Shown one piece after another: positions 17,366 through 25,064 of a stretch of DNA of 64,000 nt; the first letter of the stretch is position 1; each line of letters begins with the position of its first letter. The stretch comes from Rhodanobacter denitrificans (GTDB lineage: Bacteria > Pseudomonadota > Gammaproteobacteria > Xanthomonadales > Rhodanobacteraceae), in the NCBI RefSeq assembly GCF_000230695.2, contig NC_020541.1, positions 124,001 through 188,000 on the forward strand, read 5' to 3'. Below the pieces are notes generated by a model, which searched no databases, was not told where the DNA came from, and was given only the letters and a program-made list of their open reading frames with translations. Made by a program: the position numbers and the translations under genes.

Positions 17366-18988
17366 TCACGATGGCTGCGCCTGGCCGGGAAACTCGTCCA
17401 GCGCCTGGCACAGCGGTTGCAGTTGCGCGGCGTAGTTCTTCCACTGGTCGAGGCTGCGGGTATGGATGGCCTCGCGCACCTGGCCGCTGCTCGGCGTGGC
17501 CACCGGCGAGGTATTGAGCTCCGGCTGCAGGCAGCCTTCCTCCAGTGCCAGCCCGCAATGCTCGAGCACGCCTCGCAAGGTGTTCCCGGGATCGCGCACC
17601 AGGGCGGCATAGGGAACATCGAGCATGGCGTGCGGAAGCCGGGCATGCCAGTGCCGGGTCAGGCGCGCATATTGCCCGTGGTAATGGGCCAGCGCCGGCA
17701 GGTCGTAGCTGTACGGCGAGACGTTGCCGAACATCGCCTTGAAGTTGGAGAAGCAGGTGTCGATCGGATCGCGCACCATGTGCAGGATCGGCGCCTGCGG
17801 CAAGGCCCGACGGATGAACGCGACCATCCGGAAGTTGGCGGGCAGCTTGTCGATGTAGTACGTGCGCCCCTGGGCGCGCCACTGCGTCTGCCGCAGGTAG
17901 CGTGCGCCCAGCCCGGCGTAATCGATATCCGCACTGCGCCGAATGACTTCCAGCAGTTCGCGCGACCCGGCCGGAGCCACGTCGGTGACCCAGTGCAGTT
18001 GGCGCCAGAAGTCGATGATCTCGCCGGCGGAGGCGATCTGCGAATGGCGGGACAGCATCCGATCGAGCAGGGTCGTGCCCGAGCGCGGCATGCCGACGAT
18101 GAAGATGGGCGTGGGGCCCTCGAACGCTGAGGCCGACGTCGCCTGGGACCTGTCGTCCGGCGTGGGCATGCCCATCAGCGCGTCGGTGACGGCGGCCTCG
18201 GCGTCGGCGTCGTACGGATTGAGCTCGTGCATGATGGCGTTGCACCGCGCCAGCGCGGGCCACGCCTCTGCGTAGCGCTGGAGATCGTCCAGTATCTTGA
18301 ATTGCGCGTACTCGAACTCGGCACGGACGAACCGTGCGGCGGGATCCGGGTCGTCGGCGGGAAGGCGGCGCAGCTGCGCCTGCACGTGGCCCAGCGGATG
18401 GCTTTCCGGCCGCTGCCTGCGCAGGTTCACCAGCGCCATCACCGCGTCGCCGAATTGCGGCCAGCGCTCCAGGCAGCCTTCCAGTACGGTGCTGGCGCGG
18501 TCGATGTCGCCGCTGAACTGAAGCAGCATGGCGTACAGATGCAGTTCGCCTGGCGCATCGGCGCCGGCCGCGAGGGCTTTCTCGATCAGCGTCTTCGCCG
18601 CGGCGATCTCGCCGAGGCCGAAGCGCAGATGTGCCTGCGCGACCAGCAGCTCAGGGGGCGGGGCGGGGGCCCGGGCGAGGAGATCGAGGCAGCTGCGGGC
18701 GGCAGGAACTTCGCCAAAGGCGATCAGGCGTTTCGCCACGCCGACGATCAGCGGGCCATTCCGTGGCAGCCGGGCCGCGACCCGCAGCATCTGTGCGCTC
18801 GCTTCACGCAACCGGCCGCGCCTGAACAGGACATCGGCCAGCTCGACCATTACCGCAGCGTCGTGCGGCAGCTGTCGGGCAAGCGACTCCAGGACAGCCT
18901 GCGCAGCGCCCCATTGTCGGCCGTCGATGTGCTGCCGGGCGAGCATGCGCAGGCGGTTTTCCGCCGTGCCGGTGTCCTGAGGATTCAT
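17366..18988 (-). CDS. TPR-repeat sulfotransferase, paralogue 3
   Basis: A 540-residue protein, first of the tandem set in transcription order. TPR-like helices fill the N-terminal half and the sulfotransferase domain carries FIVGMPRSGTTLLDR near residue 303, MVRDPIDTCFSNFKAMFG and YIDKLPANFRMV. Sulfotransferases of this type move sulfate from PAPS to a hydroxyl or amino group on sugars, lipids or peptides; the acceptor here is unknown. It begins about 130 bp beyond the terminator of the TonB-dependent receptor, so it probably has its own promoter. Confidence 0.88.
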   Translation of the reverse strand: MNPQDTGTAENRLRMLARQHIDGRQWGAAQAVLESLARQLPHDAAVMVELADVLFRRGRLREASAQMLRVAARLPRNGPLIVGVAKRLIAFGEVPAARSCLDLLARAPAPPPELLVAQAHLRFGLGEIAAAKTLIEKALAAGADAPGELHLYAMLLQFSGDIDRASTVLEGCLERWPQFGDAVMALVNLRRQRPESHPLGHVQAQLRRLPADDPDPAARFVRAEFEYAQFKILDDLQRYAEAWPALARCNAIMHELNPYDADAEAAVTDALMGMPTPDDRSQATSASAFEGPTPIFIVGMPRSGTTLLDRMLSRHSQIASAGEIIDFWRQLHWVTDVAPAGSRELLEVIRRSADIDYAGLGARYLRQTQWRAQGRTYYIDKLPANFRMVAFIRRALPQAPILHMVRDPIDTCFSNFKAMFGNVSPYSYDLPALAHYHGQYARLTRHWHARLPHAMLDVPYAALVRDPGNTLRGVLEHCGLALEEGCLQPELNTSPVATPSSGQVREAIHTRSLDQWKNYAAQLQPLCQALDEFPGQAQPS

Positions 18989-19120
18989 TCGGGCATAGTA
19001 ACTTCAGGGGCGGGAAAACGTGCGCTCCACCGCGGTGTTCCACGTGCCTTGCCGAGGTCGCGCCCGCGCTGGCCGGGTCCCGCCGGATCGTCGTGGACGC
19101 GCGCCGCCGTGGCCACCTCA

Positions 19121-19152
19121 AAGAAAAAGCCACCGGCCGGAGCCGGTGGCTT
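19121..19152 (-). terminator. Rho-independent terminator of the TonB-dependent receptor gene
   Basis: A perfect 9-bp stem GCCACCGGC (19129-19137 against 19142-19150) followed on the minus strand by TTTTTCTT. It lies 25 bp after the receptor stop. Confidence 0.9.
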
Positions 19153-19177
19153 TCAAGACGCGAATCAGCTCGTACGA

Positions 19178-22100
19178 TCAGTAGTCGTAGGTTACCGACA
19201 GGCGAACCGTGCGCGGCGGCTGGAAGAAGATGCCGTCGCCGTAGCTGTTGTTGATGTTGAGGGTATTGGTGGTCCGGTTGTACGAGCTGTTGCCGGCCGG
19301 ATCGGTCTGCACGGCCCTCTGCTGGTCCAGCGCGTTGAAGATGTCCAGATTGATCCCGAGCTTGTTGTCGGCAAACGCCGGCGCGTAGTGGATGCCGAGG
19401 TTGAGCTGCTCGGTCCACGGCGTATGGCCGAGGGTACCCGCCGGGTAGCGCACGCCATTGCACCAGTGATAGTTGCCGCTGCCGTAGTTGTTGTAACCGG
19501 ACGGATCGCCCGGCTTGCCCGGGCCATAGTAGGCCTTGCCCGAACCACCCACGCCGTAGTAACCGAGGCACTCCTTCGGATAGCCGGACTGCGCCAGCAG
19601 CGTCGCGGACACCAGCCACTCCGGGGTGATCTGGTAGGCGCCGCGGATGCGCAGCTGGTGCTTGCGGACGTTGGCGAGCTCGCCGTTCGCGCCGTCCATG
19701 AGCTGCCAGGAATCCCAGTCTTCGGTCTTGGACACGTCGGCCTGGCCGAAGTCGGAGCGCACCTGGCCCTCGGTGTTGCCGAAGCCGCGGGTGTAGGTGT
19801 AGTCCACGCGCGCCTGCCACTTGCCGTCGAACGGATGCTCCAGGTACAGGTTCAGCGAGCCGGTCTTGCGCTTCACGCCCTGCTGGTAACCCCAATCCTT
19901 CTGGCTCATCGTGACGAGAAGGTCGGGATGGGTGCTGTCGCTCGACTTCACCAGAATGTCGTTGGTCAGGCCCGGGTTGATCAGGCGGCAGTAGCTGGCA
20001 CCGTACAGTGAATCGTAGTAGGCGCCGCCCAATGCGGCCGGGTCCACGCCTTGGGCCACCATCTTGTTGCCGATCCGGCCCGGCGAGCACTCGTCGTCGA
20101 TGGCGGTCTTCAGGTCGCGCCACATCGCCTTGGCGCCGTAGGTCCAGCTGTCGTTGAGCTTCTTGTCGAAACCGACGATGAACTCATCCAGGTACTCGGC
20201 CTTCAGGTTGCGCGCGGTGACCTGCTGCGGGTCCTTGGGCAGACCCTTCTCGCCATCCGGCGAAGTCGTCGCCGGGTCGTCCAGCGTCGCCAGGCCGGTC
20301 GGGATGCCGTTGGCGTCGATGCCGGTGTAGCTGTAGTTGGTGGTGAGGTAGGTCGAGATGTTTGCCGCGCGTTCCGCCGCGTTATCCGGCAGCGCAAGGT
20401 AGTAGCGCCCCGCGTTGCCGTAGATCTTGAACGAGGAGTCGCCGTTCACGTCCCAGCTGGCGCCGATGCGCGGTTCCCACTGGTTCTTCTCGTCGACGAA
20501 CGCCTTGCCCACATCGTTGTAGTTGGTGAAGTGGTCATTGCGCACGCCGATGTCCAGCAGCAGGTTCGGCAGCACCTGCCAGCTGTCCTGCAGGTAGTAG
20601 GCCTTCTGGGTCATCGTCATGCTGGTCTGCCAGCCGATCTCGCGCTTCTGCACGACGCCGCCTGCGAGGTAGCGCCAGTAGTAGTTGATCGACGGGTTGA
20701 ACGGGTTCTGCTGGTTCGGGCCCTGGTTGCGGGCCTTGTAGGTCATGTTGTCGATGCCGACGGCAAGGTCGTGGTCACCCAGCCGGTAATCGAAGTCGAC
20801 GCGCAAACCATGGGTACCGTTGGTTGCGTTGCTCGCGGACCAGCTGGTGTTGGTCTGGTTGTTGGTGATGCCGTTCGGCCCCGTGCCCGGCGGCAGGTAG
20901 GCCGGGTTCTGGTTGTAGGGGCGGGAAATGAACGGCAACGGGCTGGTGTTGCCATAGATCGTCGGGTTCTGGAAATTCGCCTTGCCGTACAGGATGCTCA
21001 GCGTGGCCGCGTCGGTGATGTAGCTGGTGAAATGGCCAAGGTAGAACTGGGCGTTGTCCTTGGTCACGTCGTTGTTGGCGACGAAGGCACCCGACTTCAG
21101 CGTGTTGTAATCGAACGCGTAGGTGGCTCCTGCGCCGCTGCGGGAACGGTTGTTCAGCGCGGTCAGCTCGAGGATGTTGCTGTCGGTGATATTCCAGTCC
21201 AACTTGCCGTAGAACTTGGTGTCCTTGTCGTTGTTGTACTGCACCTTCTGGTTGGACGCGATTTCCACGTTGTTGGACTGCGTCTCGGAGGTCTCGGCCG
21301 CCAGGAACATGAACAGCTTGTCCTGAATCAGCGGGCCACCGACGTAAGCGGAGTAGATCGTCTGCCACTGCTTGTTGTCGTTGCGGTACTGGTGCAGCGT
21401 GCCCGCCAGGGCCGGTTTTTCCAGCGCGTAGTTGACCTGGCTGGTCGACGCCGGGACGGTCGGGTGGCCGTAATAGTTGTTGACCGGGGTCCCTTCGAGG
21501 AACCTCGGCTCCCAGGCCACCTGGGCGCCGAAATGCCACTCGTTGGTGCCGCGCCTGCCGAGCTGGTTGATCACGCCACCGTCGGAGCGGCCGTACTTGG
21601 CGTTGTAGCCGCCGGTGAGCGTTTCCTGCTGGTCGATCGCGCCGTAGGGCAGCTGGAAGCCGCCCAGGTTCTTGTACGGCTCGCCGGTGTTGTAGCCGTT
21701 CACGTAGTACGCATTCTCAGTCACGCTCGAACCGCCGAACGAGACCAGCGAGTGCCCGCCCGGGCCGTTGAAGAAGTTGCTGCCACTGGTGGTGCCTGGC
21801 GCCAGCAGGGCGATGGACTCCGCGTTGCGGCTGACCGGCAGCTTGCGCAGGTCGGCGGCGGTGATGACCGTGCTGGAACTCACGCTGGAGACGTCGATGG
21901 CCGGCAGCGCATTGGCCGAGACGGTGACCGCGCTCAGCGAGGTGGTTTCGGCGCTGAAGGTGACTGCCGTGCCGGCGCCGGGCGCCAGGGACACCTTGCG
22001 CGAGTCGACGACCGCGCCATCCTTCTTCAGCGAGACCGTATAGGTACCCACCGGCACGTTGCTGATCTGGAAACGCCCGGAGCTATCGACAGCAACCTCG

Positions 22101-22279
22101 CGCGTCAGGCCCGAAGCGTTGGTGGCGCTGACGGTTTCGCCCGCGGCCGCCGGAGCCTGGCCGAAGATCGAGCCCGTGGTGGACTGGGCCATGGCGACGC
22201 CGCCGAGACTCATGCTCAGGGCTACGGCCAGAGCGGTGTGGCGCCACCTCGGATTATGTATTTTGTTGTGCCTGCTCAT
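19178..22279 (-). CDS. TonB-dependent receptor, Oar-like, with carboxypeptidase-type regulatory domain
   Basis: A 1033-residue outer membrane protein. A signal peptide (about residues 1-31, ending AMAQ) is followed by an Ig-like carboxypeptidase regulatory domain (about 33-110; GRFQISNVPVGTYTVSLKKDG). Then come the plug (ITAADLRKLPVSRNAESIALLAPG, then GGHSLVSFGGSSVTENAYYVNGYN) and a 22-strand-type beta-barrel ending in LSVTYDY with a terminal aromatic residue. Oar-type receptors import large substrates such as peptides or are used in protein secretion. It is upstream of, and on the same strand as, three sulfotransferases. Its -35/-10 can be read at 22444-22473. Confidence 0.92.
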   Translation of the reverse strand: MSRHNKIHNPRWRHTALAVALSMSLGGVAMAQSTTGSIFGQAPAAAGETVSATNASGLTREVAVDSSGRFQISNVPVGTYTVSLKKDGAVVDSRKVSLAPGAGTAVTFSAETTSLSAVTVSANALPAIDVSSVSSSTVITAADLRKLPVSRNAESIALLAPGTTSGSNFFNGPGGHSLVSFGGSSVTENAYYVNGYNTGEPYKNLGGFQLPYGAIDQQETLTGGYNAKYGRSDGGVINQLGRRGTNEWHFGAQVAWEPRFLEGTPVNNYYGHPTVPASTSQVNYALEKPALAGTLHQYRNDNKQWQTIYSAYVGGPLIQDKLFMFLAAETSETQSNNVEIASNQKVQYNNDKDTKFYGKLDWNITDSNILELTALNNRSRSGAGATYAFDYNTLKSGAFVANNDVTKDNAQFYLGHFTSYITDAATLSILYGKANFQNPTIYGNTSPLPFISRPYNQNPAYLPPGTGPNGITNNQTNTSWSASNATNGTHGLRVDFDYRLGDHDLAVGIDNMTYKARNQGPNQQNPFNPSINYYWRYLAGGVVQKREIGWQTSMTMTQKAYYLQDSWQVLPNLLLDIGVRNDHFTNYNDVGKAFVDEKNQWEPRIGASWDVNGDSSFKIYGNAGRYYLALPDNAAERAANISTYLTTNYSYTGIDANGIPTGLATLDDPATTSPDGEKGLPKDPQQVTARNLKAEYLDEFIVGFDKKLNDSWTYGAKAMWRDLKTAIDDECSPGRIGNKMVAQGVDPAALGGAYYDSLYGASYCRLINPGLTNDILVKSSDSTHPDLLVTMSQKDWGYQQGVKRKTGSLNLYLEHPFDGKWQARVDYTYTRGFGNTEGQVRSDFGQADVSKTEDWDSWQLMDGANGELANVRKHQLRIRGAYQITPEWLVSATLLAQSGYPKECLGYYGVGGSGKAYYGPGKPGDPSGYNNYGSGNYHWCNGVRYPAGTLGHTPWTEQLNLGIHYAPAFADNKLGINLDIFNALDQQRAVQTDPAGNSSYNRTTNTLNINNSYGDGIFFQPPRTVRLSVTYDY

Positions 22280-22689
22280 TGGTAATGATTTCCCCAGAGT
22301 GAAAGGCCCATGAGGGCCGGGTGATGCAACGCAATTGATTCATCCCAAAACAGCAGGCCGGGCATATGTCGTCGACTGCCGCCAAGTGGCCAGCCAAACC
22401 TGCCAAGGCCCGTAGCCATGCCGTTTGGGCGACCTGCCTTCTGAACATAAGGCGATGTAAATACTGCAGTCAACAAAATCTTTATGATTAATCGCCAATT
22501 AGCAAGAAGTTACGTTTCGCTATTATTTTTCCGAAAGAATCTACGGTTATCGTTTCTCGATTTCAGCTATTTGCCGGTGCGTCGCGAAGCTGTAGATGGG
22601 CACCGGAACAATCGGGTGTGGCAGGGCGGACCAGCCGTTAACGCGGCGATTCGATTGCATGTGCTCCCCGGTCGGCGCTAGAGTCGCGC
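22280..22689. other. AT-rich divergent promoter region
   Basis: A gap of about 410 bp between the TonB-dependent receptor (minus) and the cobalamin riboswitch (plus). The stretch 22440-22565 is much richer in A and T than its surroundings and holds the receptor promoter. I see no convincing gene in it. Confidence 0.6.
22444..22473 (-). promoter_or_regulatory. Sigma-70-type promoter of the TonB-dependent receptor
   Basis: On the minus strand TTGACT (22473-22468), 18 nt, TATGTT (22449-22444). The leader to the ATG at 22279 would be about 160 nt. Confidence 0.5.
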
Positions 22690-22693
22690 CGTT

Positions 22694-22895
22694 CAGGTGT
22701 CCCGACGGCGCATGGCCGGAGGGATGAAACGGGAAGCCGGTGCGTGGTGTGCGAACACACTGCAAGGCCGGCGCTGCCCCCGCAACGGTAAGCGAGATCA
22801 CCGGCGGCGAACGCCACTGTGCATGGCACGGGAAGGCGCCGCTCGGGGCATGCAGGTCACCGCATGCCACTCGCCAGCCCGGAGACCGGCCCGAA
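22694..22895 (+). ncRNA. Cobalamin (B12) riboswitch
   Basis: The conserved blocks of the AdoCbl riboswitch appear in order: GGGAAGCCGGTGCG (22731 on), GCTGCCCCCGCAACGGTAAG (22773 on), GCCACTG then GGGAAGGCGC, and the B12 box with AGCCCGGAGACCGGCC near 22876. It lies 145 bp upstream of btuB on the same strand. When bound to cobalamin it should shut off btuB, probably by masking the ribosome site, since no T-run terminator is evident before the gene. Confidence 0.93.
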
Positions 22896-23039
22896 CGCTT
22901 CCTGGTGGCTCGCGGTGGGCGAGGCCGAACCACGTGTCGGTCGTTGCCGCCTGCCCGTCGTTCCGTCTTCCTCCCTCGCTTGCCGCCAGCTCATTGAACC
23001 CATGAGCCGTGCGCGGGTGCACGGCGTAGAGGAACGAAC

Positions 23040-24887
23040 ATGAAGAAGACCCTGCTGGCCGCGGCACTGCTCGGCGGCACGCTGGCCGCCCACGCGGCCG
23101 ACCAGAACGCGGCGTCGGCGCTGGCGCCGGTGATCGTCACCGCCACGCGCACCGCGATCACCGCCGACCAGGCGCTGTCGTCGGTGACGGTGATCACCCG
23201 CGCCGACATCGAGCGGCTGCAGCCGCTGTCGGTGCCGGACCTGCTGGCCGGTCTGCCCGGCCTGAGCTTCGCCAACAGCGGCGGCTACGGCCAGCAGACC
23301 TCGCTGTTCCTGCGCGGCAGCAACTCCACCCACACCCTGCTGCTGGTCGACGGCGTGCGGGTGGCCTCGGTCAGCGCCGGGCTGGCGGCGTTCGAGCAGA
23401 TCCCGGTGGAGCAGATCGAGCGCATCGAGGTGGTGCGCGGCCCGCGTTCGAGCCTGTACGGCGCCGACGCGATCGGCGGGGTGATCCAGATCTTCACCCG
23501 GCGTGGTACGCCGGGCGGCGGCCTGCAACCCTCGTTCAGCGTGACCACCGGCAGCAACCGCCTGCTGCGCGGCCAGGCTGGACTGTCCGGCGGCGATGGG
23601 CACGCCTGGTACAACCTCGGCGTCGGCGCCCAGTACACCCGTGGCATCAACGCGTGCCGCATCGGCGCGGCCGAAGCGTTCGCCGGCTGCTTCACCGACG
23701 AGCCGGACCGCGACGCCTTCCGCAACAAGAACCTCAGCGCCAGTGGCGGCTATCGCTGGGACAATGGCGCCGAGCTCACCGGCACCTGGCTGCGCAGCCT
23801 CGGCGAGATCCATTTCGACGGCAGCTACCAGAACCGCAGCCGCACCCTGCAGCAGGTTGCCGGCAGCAGCTTCAGCTTCAATCCGCTCCCGGCGTGGAAG
23901 ACCACGCTGAGCGTGGGCCAGAACCTGGACCGCTACGACAACTACGAGAACCGGGACTTCGTCGGCTACATCTACTCGCGGCGCAACCAGGCGGCGTGGC
24001 AGAACGACCTCAGCATGGCCGACAACCAGCTGCTGACCCTGGGTGTCGACTGGCAGGGCGAGCACATCGACAGCGACACCGGCTTCCTCGCCAGCCGCCG
24101 CAACAACACCGGCGGCTACGTGCAGTACCAGGGCACGTTCGGCCGCCACGAGGTGCAGCTGTCGGCGCGGCGCGACCACAACGGCCAGTTCGGCGACCAC
24201 AACACCGGCGCCGCGGCGTGGGGCTACCACTTCGATCATGGCCTGCGCCTGTCGGCCAGCTACGGCAGTGCGTTCCATGCGCCGACCTTCAACGACCTGT
24301 ACTACCCGTACGGCAGCGGCAACCCGCAGCTGAAGCCGGAGCAATCGCGCAGCGCCGAACTGGGCCTGAGCCAGCAGCAGGATGCGTGGAACTGGGCGCT
24401 GAACGCCTACCAGACCCGCATCGACCAGCTGATCGCGCTGGACGCCAACTACTTCCCGTCCAACATCAGCAAGGCGCGCATCCGGGGCGTGGAAGGCCAG
24501 CTCGGCGCGACCCTCGCCGGCTGGCAGCTGCAGGGCTACCTGACCTGGCTGCAGCCGCGCAACGACGACGGCGGCGCCAACGACGGCAAGTGGCTGCCGC
24601 GCCGGCCCGGGCGCACCGCGCGACTGGACCTGGACCGGCGCTATGGTGCGTTCGGCGTGGGCGCCAGCGTCAACGCGGCCGGACGCAGCTACGACGACGC
24701 GGCCAACCGCCACCCGCTGGCCGGCTACACCACCGCCGACCTGCGCACCAGCTGGCACTTCGCGCCGGACTGGCAGCTCGAGGCGCGGCTGGCCAACGTG
24801 TTCGACCGCCACTACGAGACCGTGTGGTACTTCAACCAGCCCGGCCGCGGTGCGTTCCTGACCTTGCGCTACAGCCCGGCGCGCTGA
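23040..24887 (+). CDS. btuB: Vitamin B12 outer membrane receptor
   Basis: A 615-residue TonB-dependent transporter of the BtuB type. A signal peptide (residues 1-19, ending AHA) is followed by a TonB box (APVIVTATRT, residues 29-38), the plug (SVPDLLAGLPG, SLFLRGSNSTHTLLLVDGVRV, VEVVRGPRSSLYGADAIGGVIQI) and the barrel ending in an aromatic-rich strand (FLTLRYSPAR). Length fits BtuB (about 600). The riboswitch just upstream confirms corrinoid as the substrate. Ribosome site GAGGAACGAAC. No other B12 gene follows; a strong hairpin closes the unit. Confidence 0.94.
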   Translation: MKKTLLAAALLGGTLAAHAADQNAASALAPVIVTATRTAITADQALSSVTVITRADIERLQPLSVPDLLAGLPGLSFANSGGYGQQTSLFLRGSNSTHTLLLVDGVRVASVSAGLAAFEQIPVEQIERIEVVRGPRSSLYGADAIGGVIQIFTRRGTPGGGLQPSFSVTTGSNRLLRGQAGLSGGDGHAWYNLGVGAQYTRGINACRIGAAEAFAGCFTDEPDRDAFRNKNLSASGGYRWDNGAELTGTWLRSLGEIHFDGSYQNRSRTLQQVAGSSFSFNPLPAWKTTLSVGQNLDRYDNYENRDFVGYIYSRRNQAAWQNDLSMADNQLLTLGVDWQGEHIDSDTGFLASRRNNTGGYVQYQGTFGRHEVQLSARRDHNGQFGDHNTGAAAWGYHFDHGLRLSASYGSAFHAPTFNDLYYPYGSGNPQLKPEQSRSAELGLSQQQDAWNWALNAYQTRIDQLIALDANYFPSNISKARIRGVEGQLGATLAGWQLQGYLTWLQPRNDDGGANDGKWLPRRPGRTARLDLDRRYGAFGVGASVNAAGRSYDDAANRHPLAGYTTADLRTSWHFAPDWQLEARLANVFDRHYETVWYFNQPGRGAFLTLRYSPAR

Positions 24888-24898
24888 CCCCGCCGCGA

Positions 24899-24934
24899 CG
24901 CCGGCAGGAGCCCGGTGGCGGGTTCCTGCCGGCG
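24899..24934 (+). terminator. Terminator hairpin after btuB
   Basis: An 11-bp perfect stem CGCCGGCAGGA (24899-24909) against TCCTGCCGGCG (24924-24934). It has no T-run. It abuts the conserved leader block of the RND gene. Confidence 0.55.
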
Positions 24935-24935
24935 G

Positions 24936-24980
24936 GTGGACTTCAGGCACATGCGCCAGGAGCGCGGCAGCTGGCATAAA
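24936..24980 (+). promoter_or_regulatory. Conserved leader block upstream of RND pump 1
   Basis: GTGGACTTCAGGCACAT (24936-24952), then 22 nt, then CATAAA (24975-24980) and an ATG six nt later. The same 17-mer, CATAAA and ATG stand before the second RND gene (28270-28313). CATAAA at that distance could be a -10 box giving a leaderless transcript. Confidence 0.5.
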
Positions 24981-24986
24981 GCGGGC

Positions 24987-25064
24987 ATGAATGGAACTCT
25001 CGTCATGCCGCGGGTCGTGTTGCTGGCCCTCACGCCACGCCGCTGCGCCAGGGAGGCTGTCTGA
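24987..25064 (+). CDS. Short leader ORF (25 codons) overlapping the RND pump 1 start
   Basis: Starts at the ATG just after the CATAAA box and ends with TGA at 25062-25064, so that CTGA fuses the presumed CTG start of the pump with the stop of the leader. The peptide begins MNGTLVMPRVV and ends PRRCAREAV. Its counterpart before the second pump overlaps in the same way as ATGA. Expression is not proven. It may serve translational coupling or attenuation. Confidence 0.4.
   Translation: MNGTLVMPRVVLLALTPRRCAREAV

Noticed and set aside
13897..18988. The three sulfotransferases as one gene broken by frameshifts
   Set aside because: Each copy has its own complete N terminus, TPR half and PAPS loop, with gaps between, so they are full tandem paralogues.
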